Origin: Candidatus Atribacteria bacterium
GTDB lineage: Bacteria > Atribacterota > Atribacteria > Atribacterales > Caldatribacteriaceae
Direction of reading: 5' to 3'
Length of the DNA stretch: 9,515 bases
NCBI GenBank assembly: GCA_029982105.1
Contig: JARRCQ010000047.1
Coordinates: 1 to 9,515, forward strand
Part shown: piece by piece, positions 1 through 5,971 of the stretch
Layout: each line of letters begins with the position of its first letter
Position numbering within the stretch: position 1 is the stretch's first letter
The notes under the pieces: generated by a model
The model's input: only the letters and a program-made list of their open reading frames with translations
What the model was told of the DNA's origin: nothing
The model's database searches: none
Made by a program: the position numbers and the translations under genes

Positions 1-475
1 AACGGAGCTTCTCTATTGCTTGTTTTAAGTGTCCTGCTTTTTCATAATTTTCTTGCTCTATCGCATTTTGTAAGTCTCTACGAAGACGAAAAATAGTGCT
101 TTGTATTTTTTTCTGTCTCCACCAATGCAGAGGAATTTTACCTCTGTGATAAACCCCTGCTTGATTTTTTGATAGCCAATTTTTCATCTCCTCGGAGTAA
201 AAGTCATAACAATGAGAACAACCCATTACCTCCATCTTTAAGAAATCCTCCCATCCCCATTGACAAAAAGAACATTGCTCCCCTTCCTTTTCTTCTAAAG
301 GAAAAAATTTAGTCGAAGATGTTTTTCCTTGAGTATTAGAACCAATTACCTTAGAAATAGAAACCTCTTGGGAACAAGAAGGACAAAGAAAAAGCTTATT
401 CTTGACCTCTCCTTCCCCTCTTATAAAGTAAACCACCACCTTAGCTTCCCTAACACCACAAACATCACATTTCAT
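1..475 (-). CDS. mcsA: McsA, activator of the McsB protein-arginine kinase (partial, 3' end cut by window)
   Basis: I translated this region by hand; 158 residues are present and the C-terminus lies beyond base 1. Four CxxC pairs are visible: CDVC (residues 3-6), CPSC (31-34), CSFC (68-71) and CSHC (86-89), the zinc-binding arrangement of McsA. A HRGKIP stretch at 110-115 matches the HTGKIP of Bacillus McsA, and residues about 129-158 form a UVR domain (LRRDLQNAIEQENYEKAGHL and onward) that continues past the edge. In the family McsA binds zinc, activates the arginine kinase McsB, and with it inactivates CtsR and marks proteins for ClpCP. Its ATG directly follows the ctsR TAG stop with no gap, so the two are co-transcribed and probably translationally coupled. 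mcsB and clpC are expected next but are not in view. Identity is secure; the true length is unknown. Confidence 0.93.
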   Translation of the reverse strand, partial: MKCDVCGVREAKVVVYFIRGEGEVKNKLFLCPSCSQEVSISKVIGSNTQGKTSSTKFFPLEEKEGEQCSFCQWGWEDFLKMEVMGCSHCYDFYSEEMKNWLSKNQAGVYHRGKIPLHWWRQKKIQSTIFRLRRDLQNAIEQENYEKAGHLKQAIEKLR

Positions 476-958
476 CTATTCCACCCATCTCAAAATTTGT
501 AGAAGGATTTCTCTAAAAATCCGAGCTCGCAATCTATTTCTATCTGCTACCGAGGAAAAATCCAAATCCGCTATCTTGTTTAAAGCATCTATAGTGGCCG
601 CTTGAATAAGAGCTCCTTCGCGAGCAGTGATGAAATCTTCCCTTTCCAGCCAATTTACTAAATCTTCCACATCACTTTCTCTCAAATACTCCTCGTTATC
701 ATCTAAATAAACAACTACAGGTTCTAAGCGATCAATGGGCACCCTTCTAATCCTAACATAACCACTGCCTCCTCGTCGACTTTCCACTATAAAACCTCGG
801 AATACATTAAAACGAGTGGCTAAAACGTAGTTAATCTGAGAAGGAGCACAATCAAATTCGTTAGCCAGCCTTCCCCTTTGGATGGTTATTGTCTGGTCCG
901 GCGAACCTTCTATGAGCTTAATGATATATTGCTCGATATCATCGCATAGGGAGTACAT
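476..958 (-). CDS. ctsR: CtsR, transcriptional repressor of class III heat-shock genes
   Basis: The product has 160 residues, a normal length for CtsR. CtsR is a dimeric winged-helix repressor of clpC, clpP and clpE operons that releases DNA on heating. The helix-turn-helix covers about residues 24-50, including the family signature CAPSQINYVLATRF (37-50). The wing follows at about 52-72, with ESRRGGSGYVRI holding the glycine-rich heat-sensing loop. In Bacillus this loop is four glycines; here the third is serine (Ser65). Arg61 and Arg62 sit next to the loop, where McsB phosphorylates Bacillus CtsR. The C-terminal half (about 86-160) is the helical domain seen in full-length CtsR. The ATG has a strong GGAGG-rich ribosome binding site. 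The gene is preceded by its own promoter with a CtsR box, so autoregulation is expected, and mcsA follows without a gap. Confidence 0.97.
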   Translation of the reverse strand: MYSLCDDIEQYIIKLIEGSPDQTITIQRGRLANEFDCAPSQINYVLATRFNVFRGFIVESRRGGSGYVRIRRVPIDRLEPVVVYLDDNEEYLRESDVEDLVNWLEREDFITAREGALIQAATIDALNKIADLDFSSVADRNRLRARIFREILLQILRWVE

Positions 959-974
959 TTTCCTCTCCTCCTCC

Positions 975-991
975 CTTGACTATTATTGACC
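975..991 (-). promoter_or_regulatory. CtsR box (heat-shock operator) upstream of ctsR
   Basis: On the minus strand the sequence reads GGTCAAT AAT AGTCAAG: two direct heptamers separated by 3 nt. This closely matches the CtsR operator known from Bacillus (RGTCAAA NAN RGTCAAA), with deviations only at the last base of each heptamer. It lies 7 nt past the -10 box, over the expected transcription start, where bound CtsR would block RNA polymerase. The site is 17 nt before the ctsR start codon and touches the ribosome binding site. Confidence 0.88.
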
Positions 992-998
992 TTTTAAT

Positions 999-1028
999 AT
1001 TATATATACTAAACTATTTATTTGTCAA
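999..1028 (-). promoter_or_regulatory. Sigma-A-type promoter of the ctsR-mcsA operon
   Basis: On the minus strand a perfect TTGACA (1028-1023) and a perfect TATAAT (1004-999) are separated by 18 bp. The -35 hexamer contains the TGA stop codon of lysS (1027-1025), so the promoter is embedded at the end of that gene. No terminator separates lysS from ctsR, so read-through from the greA-lysS promoter probably adds a basal supply. Confidence 0.88.
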
Positions 1029-2518
1029 TCGGTTGAGGGGCGAAGAAGAGGAAAAAGAATCACTTCTCGAATAGAAGAAGAGTTAGTAATAAGCATCATT
1101 AACCTATCAATGCCAATCCCTAAACCTCCAGTGGGAGGCATACCATATTCTAAAGCCTCAATATAATCTTCATCAATCAAATGAGCTTCTAAGTCCCCTT
1201 CTTCTCTCTTTTTAAGTTGGTCTACAAATCTCTTTTTTTGCTCAAAAGGGTCATTAAGTTCGCTGTAAGCATTTCCCACTTCTTCCTTACCAATAAAAAG
1301 CTCAAAGCGTTCCGCCAGTTGAGGGCTATCTTTTTTAGCTTTAGCCAAAGGAGAAATCTCTACTGGATAATCAAAAACGAAGGTAGGATTGACCAAAAGA
1401 GGTTGTACAAATTGCTCCAAAAACTCGTTAACAAACTTCCCTCTATCCCAATTATCTTCATAACTCATTCCTCGTTCTTTAGCCTTAGCTTTAATAGTTT
1501 CTAAGGAATCTTCTACAATATCCACTCCTACTAATTCTTGGATGACCTGGGGTAAGCTAATTCGCTTCCAAGGAGGGGTAAAATCTAAAGTCATAGATTG
1601 ATACTCTATTTGATAACTACCAGTAATTTTTTTAACTACTTGCGATATCATCTCTTCAGTCAATTCCATCATCACTTGATAATCAGCATAAGCCTGGTAA
1701 AGCTCTAACATAGTAAATTCTGGATTATGACGAGTGGATATACCTTCATTGCGAAAACTACGATTTATTTCATAAACTTTCTCTAATCCTCCCACAATTA
1801 AGCGCTTGAGAAAAAGCTCCGGAGCAATACGGAGATAAAGTTCCATTCCCAAAGCATTATGAAAGGTTTTAAAGGGACGAGCCAAAGCTCCCCCGGGAAT
1901 AGCCTGCATCATAGGAGTTTCCACTTCCCAGAACCCTCTCTGAGCCAGGAAATCTCGCAATTCTTTTACCAACTGAAAGCGAAGGTAAAACATTTTTCTC
2001 ACATTAGGGTTCATTATTAAATCTAAGTAACGCTTACGATAACGAACTTCTACTTCCTTCAAACCATGCCATTTCTCCGGAAGAGGGTGTAAACATTTAC
2101 TAAGAAGAGTAAAGTTTTCCACTAAAATAGTCACTTCCCCAACATGAGTAAGGAAAACCTTACCTTCCACTCCTACTACATCACCTACTTCTATTTCTCG
2201 CAGAATAGTAAAATTGTTTTCTCCTATTTTATCCTTTCGAAAGTAAATCTGTATCTTCCCCGTTCGGTCTTGCAAGTCAGCAAATATGGCCTTACCATGC
2301 TTCCTTAAAGCCATTATTCTTCCTGCTATTTTTACCTCTGCATCTTTATCTATGAAACTCTCAAATTGATTTCTTATTTCTTCAATGTCATAGGTTTTAC
2401 AAAAATTACCATTATAAGGGTCTACGCCTAAGTTTTTTAGAACTTGAATTTTTTCTCGTTTATATTCAGTGTCTTCTCTATAACCTGTTACTTCTTCATT
2501 CATTAGTTTTAATTTCAT
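1025..2518 (-). CDS. lysS: Lysyl-tRNA synthetase, class II
   Basis: The product has 497 residues, the usual size for bacterial class II LysRS. It attaches lysine to tRNA-Lys in the cytoplasm using ATP. An N-terminal OB-fold anticodon-binding domain covers about residues 62-137. The catalytic domain shows motif 1 around 185-204 (FLAQRGFWEVETPMM), the PGGALARPF stretch at 208-216, motif 2 around 255-272 (FRNEGISTRHNPEF, with the ATP-binding arginine) and motif 3 around 465-473 (GLGIGIDRL). The protein ends close after ILFPLLRP, typical of the family. The chosen ATG at 2518 overlaps the end of greA by 23 nt and has a purine-rich AAAAAGGAAGG just before it. A second ATG at 2503 (Met6) is possible but badly spaced from that site. 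Co-transcription with greA is very likely. All catalytic motifs are intact. Confidence 0.97.
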   Translation of the reverse strand: MKLKLMNEEVTGYREDTEYKREKIQVLKNLGVDPYNGNFCKTYDIEEIRNQFESFIDKDAEVKIAGRIMALRKHGKAIFADLQDRTGKIQIYFRKDKIGENNFTILREIEVGDVVGVEGKVFLTHVGEVTILVENFTLLSKCLHPLPEKWHGLKEVEVRYRKRYLDLIMNPNVRKMFYLRFQLVKELRDFLAQRGFWEVETPMMQAIPGGALARPFKTFHNALGMELYLRIAPELFLKRLIVGGLEKVYEINRSFRNEGISTRHNPEFTMLELYQAYADYQVMMELTEEMISQVVKKITGSYQIEYQSMTLDFTPPWKRISLPQVIQELVGVDIVEDSLETIKAKAKERGMSYEDNWDRGKFVNEFLEQFVQPLLVNPTFVFDYPVEISPLAKAKKDSPQLAERFELFIGKEEVGNAYSELNDPFEQKKRFVDQLKKREEGDLEAHLIDEDYIEALEYGMPPTGGLGIGIDRLMMLITNSSSIREVILFPLLRPSTD

Positions 2519-3008
2519 CCTTCCTTTTTACTTCTATTATACGGTAACGCACTATTCCCGCAGGTACTTTTATTTTCACTTCATCTCCTTCTTTTTTATT
2601 AACCAGAGCTTGCGCCAGAGGAGATTCAAAAGAAATTTTTCGAGCTGAAGGGTCAGCTTCTACCGAGTCTACAATAAAATATTCTACCTTTTTATTTTGA
2701 TCTAAGTTCTCTAAAACTACTCGTGAACCTAAAGTAATCTTTCCCGTGTTATTTCCTTCATCAGCTACTATTTCCGCTTTTCGCAGTTTTTCTTCCAGAG
2801 ATAGAATCTTTCCCTCAATAAAGGCTTGTTCGTTCTTTGCCTCCTCGTATTCCGCATTTTCACTAAGATCTCCAAAAGAAAGAGCGTGGCTTATCCTATC
2901 TGCTATTTCTTTCCTCTTTACTGTCTTTAAATATTTTAATTCTTCTTCTAACTTCTGATATCCCTCCTTAGTAAGGACAATCTTACCATCGTCTCTTCTT
3001 TTTTCCAT
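2496..3008 (-). CDS. greA: Transcription elongation factor GreA
   Basis: GreA enters the secondary channel of RNA polymerase and stimulates cleavage of backtracked RNA. The N-terminal coiled coil spans about residues 10-80. Its tip carries the signature GDLSENAEY (near residues 46-54 from this start), with the acidic Asp and Glu that help hold the catalytic magnesium. The C-terminal FKBP-like domain includes ITLGSRVVLE, ISFESPLAQALVNKKEGDEV and the final IVRYRIIEV. With about 170 residues the protein is slightly longer than the usual 158 because of a charged N-terminal extension and C-terminal tail. The ATG at 3008 lies 10 nt after a GGAGG site; an in-frame TTG at 3011 lies 7 nt after it and would add one residue, so the start is uncertain by one codon. 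The stop lies inside lysS, a coupled arrangement often seen in Firmicutes. Confidence 0.96.
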   Translation of the reverse strand: MEKRRDDGKIVLTKEGYQKLEEELKYLKTVKRKEIADRISHALSFGDLSENAEYEEAKNEQAFIEGKILSLEEKLRKAEIVADEGNNTGKITLGSRVVLENLDQNKKVEYFIVDSVEADPSARKISFESPLAQALVNKKEGDEVKIKVPAGIVRYRIIEVKRKDEIKTNE

Positions 3009-3046
3009 CAACGCTACGCCTCCAACTAAAACTTTATTAGAAAAGA

Positions 3047-3085
3047 ATTATAGCATAACATAGTTAAATTACCACAAATTGTCAA
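3047..3085 (-). promoter_or_regulatory. Probable sigma-A promoter region of greA-lysS
   Basis: Two readings are possible on the minus strand. A perfect TTGACA (3085-3080) is followed after 17 bp by TATGTT (3062-3057), a four-of-six -10 match. Alternatively TGCTATAAT (3054-3047) is a perfect extended -10 with no good -35 at normal distance; the TTGACA would be 27 bp from it. Both start sites fall shortly before the GGAGG ribosome binding site of greA. The sequence does not say which is used. Confidence 0.55.
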
Positions 3086-3177
3086 GGCCTCAGGGGCAGC
3101 TGCAAAAGGAGTTTGTCCTTATATAGCATCCTTCAATATCTAGCGATCTTGATTTTTTGACTTCCGATGTCATTTGT

Positions 3178-3203
3178 TGGTTAAATTTCTAGCCATTTAA
3201 CCA
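3178..3203. repeat. Perfect 9-bp inverted repeat upstream of the small membrane-protein gene (possible operator)
   Basis: TGGTTAAAT (3178-3186) and ATTTAACCA (3195-3203) are exact reverse complements separated by 8 nt. Just before it, 3158-3172 is a weaker palindrome (TGAC-T-TC-C-GA-T-GTCA, six of seven pairs). The repeat lies 63 nt before the ATG of the plus-strand gene and 167 nt or more from greA. Candidate plus-strand promoter elements surround it: TTGACT (3157-3162) with TTAAAT (3181-3186) at 18 bp, or TATATT (3218-3223) with no clear -35. With no T-tract and no upstream gene to terminate, a regulator site is more likely than a terminator. Function is inferred only. Confidence 0.5.
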
Positions 3204-3265
3204 GTTTCGCGGAATACTATATTTTGATAAAATATGTATTAAATAACAAACAAGGAGGAAAGGCC

Positions 3266-3574
3266 ATGAATAAAGATTTTACCACAGAGAGAAATCTTTT
3301 AATTGTGGGATTAGTAACTATTGTTCTGGGAATAATTCAAGTATTAGTCTTCCCCCCTCTTATAATAGGAGCAGGATTTGTTCGCTCTCTCATTCCTTTT
3401 ATTACTGGTGCCGTTTTCATCGTTTTAGGCTGGAAAATGATGTGGTTTCTACTTATACCCGGTGCTTTTCTCTTGGGTGCATCATTAGGAGTAGTATTTA
3501 ATTATCCTTACGGAGGAGCTCTTCTGGGAGCTGGGGCAGGGCTTTTAATCAGTGCTTTTCCTCGAGGAAAATGA
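3266..3574 (+). CDS. Small hydrophobic membrane protein of unknown function (about four transmembrane helices)
   Basis: I do not recognise this 102-residue protein. A short charged N-terminus (MNKDFTTERN) is followed by hydrophobic segments at about residues 11-29, 42-57, 59-76 and 83-97. The segments are glycine-rich (for example LLGASLGVVF and GGALLGAGAGLLISAF), and the tail is a short basic PRGK. There is no cleavable signal peptide, catalytic motif or cysteine. The start is fixed by an AAGGAGG site at 3252-3258, 7 nt before the ATG; an upstream in-frame TTG at 3224 has no such site and would run through the ribosome binding site. The gene stands alone: greA is divergent, the chemoreceptor gene is convergent, and a hairpin terminator follows 4 nt after the stop. 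The clean translation signals support a real gene. A structural or transport-accessory role is possible, but nothing here shows it. Confidence 0.78.
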   Translation: MNKDFTTERNLLIVGLVTIVLGIIQVLVFPPLIIGAGFVRSLIPFITGAVFIVLGWKMMWFLLIPGAFLLGASLGVVFNYPYGGALLGAGAGLLISAFPRGK

Positions 3575-3578
3575 TTTT

Positions 3579-3603
3579 TAATGGGGGGCTTTGCCCCCCA
3601 TTA
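3579..3603. terminator. Hairpin terminator between convergent genes
   Basis: An 11-bp perfect stem, TAATGGGGGGC paired with GCCCCCCATTA, encloses a TTT triloop. It sits 4 nt after the stop of the membrane-protein gene and 7 nt after the stop of the chemoreceptor gene on the other strand. The plus-strand tail is T-rich but interrupted (TTATTATCTC), and the minus-strand tail is A-rich, so termination should work better rightward. Its position suggests it serves both genes. Confidence 0.8.
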
Positions 3604-3610
3604 TTATCTC

Positions 3611-5794
3611 TCAAACTCTGAACTTTTCCACTAATCTTTGTAATTCTTGAGCTAACTTAGCCAGAGACTCAGTAGCTGAAGAAATCTCTTCCAGTGATGC
3701 ACTCTGCTCTTCGGTAGAAGCAGAAACCTCTTCCGAAGAAGCAGCATTTTCTTCCGAAACTGAAGCAATGGAGGAAATATCTTCGGTAATAGATTTGACA
3801 TTCTGAGTAACTTTCTCTACCAGCTGGAAGTTATCTTCGGAAAGGGCACTCACTTCTTGCGCACTCTCTATAGAACCGCGCAATGATTTTTCTGCTTCTT
3901 CCAAAGTAGAAGAAAGACGAGAAACACTTTCTATTATCTTCTCTGCCGAAGTTCGAATTTGGATGAAGTTTTTACTGGTTTCCTCCCCTTGAGCCACTCC
4001 TTCTTCCACTTTTTCTTCTGCTCCTTTCATCTTCTCTACTGCTTCTTTAGTATCATTTTGGATCTCCTTAACTAAAGCAGCTATATTCTTAGCTGCCTCT
4101 CCTGCTTCTCCGGCTAACTTTCTCACTTCTTCTGCGACTACAGCGAAACCTCGCCCGGCATCTCCTGCTCGGGCAGCTTCGATTGCTGCGTTCAGGGCTA
4201 AAAGATTAGTTTGTTCAGCGATCCCAGATATAAGGTCTACAATTTTACCTACCTCTTGAGAACGTCCATCCAGAGTAGCAATAGATTGAGCCACTTCTTG
4301 AGTAGCTTGAGAAATAGAACGAATATTATTTTCCAAAGTGGAAAGCAACTGTTCACCTTTTTGGGCTATTTTCCGGTTCTCTTCCGACTCTTGGGCAGCA
4401 TCAGTCAACACCTTTTGAGTAGAAGACAAAGCTTCTCGATTGAGAGAAAGAGCTTTCTGCATTTCTTGCAAAAGTTCTAAATTCTTTGCTGTAGATTGGT
4501 TGATAGTCTCTACTTTTTGCACGATGTCTTCTGCTCCCCTGTTTACTTTTTCAATTTCTACACTTTGTTCAGTAGAACCTTGAGCAATTTGAGAAATAGT
4601 CTTGGCAATTTCTTCAGTAGCTTTAGAAACTTCTTGAATAGATGAAGAAAGTTCCTCTGAAGAAGCAGCAAGAGTAGAAGAAGTGTTGATAATGTTGGTA
4701 ACTAACTCCCGGATATGTTCGAGCATACTACGAAAGGCAGAACTTAACCTTCCCACTTCATCTTGAGTTTTTATTTCCTCTACTTCCTGAGTTAAATCCC
4801 CCTCTGCCACCTTCTGAACCACAGCAGTGATTTTTTCCAGAGGACGAGCAAAAGAAGAAGTAATCACCAAAGACACAAAAACAACAATTATGGCAGTTAT
4901 AATCACTATAACAAGAATTAAGTTAACCATTGCTTTTGCCGGAGCAACTACTTCAGCATAGGGGAAAGTAGCTACTACTTGCCAATTTTTAAGATTGTCT
5001 CCAGAAAAGAAACCCCAAGGTTCAATTCTGTGAAAAGTAACTATTTTATCTACTCCCTGAAAAGTATAGCGGTGAGTACCTTCCTCTTCTTGAAATACTT
5101 CCTTTAAAAATTCCAAGTCCAATTCCTCTAATGTCTTACCTACAATATTAAAATCGGGATGAATTACCACTTTATTCTGAGATGTATCATACACATAGAC
5201 ATATCCAGTCTGGGCAAGTTTCACCCCTCGCATAAGCTCTTCAGAAGTTTTTTGAATATCCAAACGAAGAGATATAACTCCAGCAAAGTTACCATCTTCA
5301 TCCAAAACTGGGGCAGCAAAATTTAAAATATACACTCCAAGGTCTATAGATTCCCTGATATCACTTAAATATGGCTTTTTAGTAGAATTAACTGCTTTAA
5401 ACCACTCAGTAGAGCTTTTGTCTTCTCCGATACCATTATTATGAGAGTCAGCTATTTGGACACCCCGGGAATCAATAAGAGAAGCAGTAGTATAAATGGG
5501 ATGGTTAGAAATAAAATCCGCTAAAACAGCTGATTTTTTAGTAACATCGGCATCAGGGTGCATAATATAATAATTTTGAGTTAAATGCTGAGCATGTTCT
5601 AATCCCTCACTCATCATTATGGAAAGTGTTTTCCCCATCTCCATAGCAATAACTTTATCGCTTTCAATCTCTCCATCTAAAAGAGTACTTTGAAACTGAG
5701 TAATTCCGAAAAAGGCTAAAACTAAAACAGGAATTAAAGAAAGGATCAAAAACCAGAAAAGCAGCTTGCTTCGTAAACTTTTGAATTTTAACAT
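3611..5794 (-). CDS. Methyl-accepting chemotaxis protein with Cache-type sensor domain
   Basis: This 727-residue inner-membrane chemoreceptor signals to CheA/CheW. Helix TM1 is at about residues 10-30 and TM2 at about 289-313. Between them lies an extracytoplasmic sensor of about 250 residues with double-Cache features: [14 protein letters not shown] (about 104-117), [17 protein letters not shown] (about 130-146), GVISLRLDI (about 172-180) and a membrane-distal GYVYVYDTS block (about 197-205). A HAMP domain (about 314-366) precedes a long coiled-coil signalling domain whose tip, [20 protein letters not shown] (524-543), is the invariant CheA/CheW contact. No NWETF-type tail for CheR docking is present. 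In the sensor, the position two before Trp131 is Thr, where the common amino-acid-binding Cache motif has Arg, so a different ligand is likely. The ATG at 5794 has a tandem GGAGGAGG site; an upstream in-frame ATG at 5836 would add 14 unlikely residues. A sigma-28 promoter precedes it. Confidence 0.95.
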   Translation of the reverse strand: MLKFKSLRSKLLFWFLILSLIPVLVLAFFGITQFQSTLLDGEIESDKVIAMEMGKTLSIMMSEGLEHAQHLTQNYYIMHPDADVTKKSAVLADFISNHPIYTTASLIDSRGVQIADSHNNGIGEDKSSTEWFKAVNSTKKPYLSDIRESIDLGVYILNFAAPVLDEDGNFAGVISLRLDIQKTSEELMRGVKLAQTGYVYVYDTSQNKVVIHPDFNIVGKTLEELDLEFLKEVFQEEEGTHRYTFQGVDKIVTFHRIEPWGFFSGDNLKNWQVVATFPYAEVVAPAKAMVNLILVIVIITAIIVVFVSLVITSSFARPLEKITAVVQKVAEGDLTQEVEEIKTQDEVGRLSSAFRSMLEHIRELVTNIINTSSTLAASSEELSSSIQEVSKATEEIAKTISQIAQGSTEQSVEIEKVNRGAEDIVQKVETINQSTAKNLELLQEMQKALSLNREALSSTQKVLTDAAQESEENRKIAQKGEQLLSTLENNIRSISQATQEVAQSIATLDGRSQEVGKIVDLISGIAEQTNLLALNAAIEAARAGDAGRGFAVVAEEVRKLAGEAGEAAKNIAALVKEIQNDTKEAVEKMKGAEEKVEEGVAQGEETSKNFIQIRTSAEKIIESVSRLSSTLEEAEKSLRGSIESAQEVSALSEDNFQLVEKVTQNVKSITEDISSIASVSEENAASSEEVSASTEEQSASLEEISSATESLAKLAQELQRLVEKFRV

Positions 5795-5851
5795 AGTGCC
5801 TCCTCCTATCCCAGGGATTAATTTTCTGTCCCACAACTCACTTATCTATAA

Positions 5852-5878
5852 ATATCGGCGAAAAGAGAGAAAACTTTA
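5852..5878 (-). promoter_or_regulatory. Sigma-28 (SigD/FliA) promoter of the chemoreceptor gene
   Basis: On the minus strand TAAA (5878-5875) is followed by exactly 15 nt and then GCCGATAT (5859-5852). This is an exact match to the Bacillus SigD consensus TAAA-N15-GCCGATAT, and the bases after the first box (GTTT) fit the extended -35. Transcription should start near 5845, giving a leader of about 50 nt before the ATG at 5794. It places this receptor in the flagellar/chemotaxis regulon. Confidence 0.92.
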
Positions 5879-5889
5879 ACCCGGAAAAG

Positions 5890-5921
5890 GAATTACTCCA
5901 AAAATAGATTTTGAGTAATTC
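5890..5921. promoter_or_regulatory. Perfect 9-bp inverted repeat overlapping the operon promoter (putative repressor operator)
   Basis: GAATTACTC (5890-5898) and GAGTAATTC (5913-5921) are perfect reverse complements with a 14-nt centre. In the centre AAAA (5900-5903) can also pair with TTTT (5909-5912), leaving one bulged C. The right arm overlaps the -35 hexamer of the kinase operon, so a bound dimer would block polymerase. It lies upstream of the predicted transcript start, so it acts as DNA rather than as an RNA leader of this operon. The regulator is not encoded in the window. Confidence 0.62.
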
Positions 5922-5939
5922 GCCCAAGTGGGGTAAAAT
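5911..5939 (+). promoter_or_regulatory. Probable sigma-A promoter of the kinase-hrb-dehydrogenase operon
   Basis: TTGAGT (5911-5916, four of six) and TAAAAT (5934-5939, five of six) are separated by 17 bp. The expected start near 5946 leaves a leader of about 25 nt before the GTG at 5972, with a GAGGTG ribosome binding site at 5959-5964. A weak -35 overlapped by an inverted repeat fits a regulated promoter. It lies back to back with the sigma-28 promoter of the chemoreceptor gene. Confidence 0.65.
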
Positions 5940-5971
5940 AACAAAAAATGGAGTTAAAGAGGTGAAAAATA

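Noticed and set aside
1217..1504. Plus-strand open frame of 95 codons inside lysS
   Set aside because: It lies wholly antisense to a conserved enzyme gene, has Ser/Phe/Leu-rich shadow composition and has no ribosome binding site.
2519..3046. T-box or other riboswitch controlling lysS
   Set aside because: lysS directly overlaps greA with no leader, and the short greA leader has no T-box sequence or specifier structure.
3224..3265. Upstream TTG start for the small membrane protein
   Set aside because: It has no ribosome binding site and the added residues are the translation of the true AAGGAGG site.
4211..4480. Plus-strand open frame of 89 codons inside the chemoreceptor gene
   Set aside because: It is antisense to the conserved signalling domain, with low-complexity composition that follows from the opposite strand.
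5795..5836. 14-residue N-terminal extension of the chemoreceptor starting at 5836
   Set aside because: The ATG at 5794 has a strong GGAGGAGG site, and the extension reads through that site and precedes the normal basic-then-hydrophobic receptor start.
5890..5921. Intrinsic terminator reading of the inverted repeat
   Set aside because: No gene ends here, both flanking genes diverge from it, and it overlaps the -35 box, so an operator is the better reading.
5948..5965. Five-codon upstream open frame (MELKR) before the kinase
   Set aside because: It has no ribosome binding site, its stop is within the kinase ribosome binding site, and nothing suggests an attenuation peptide.
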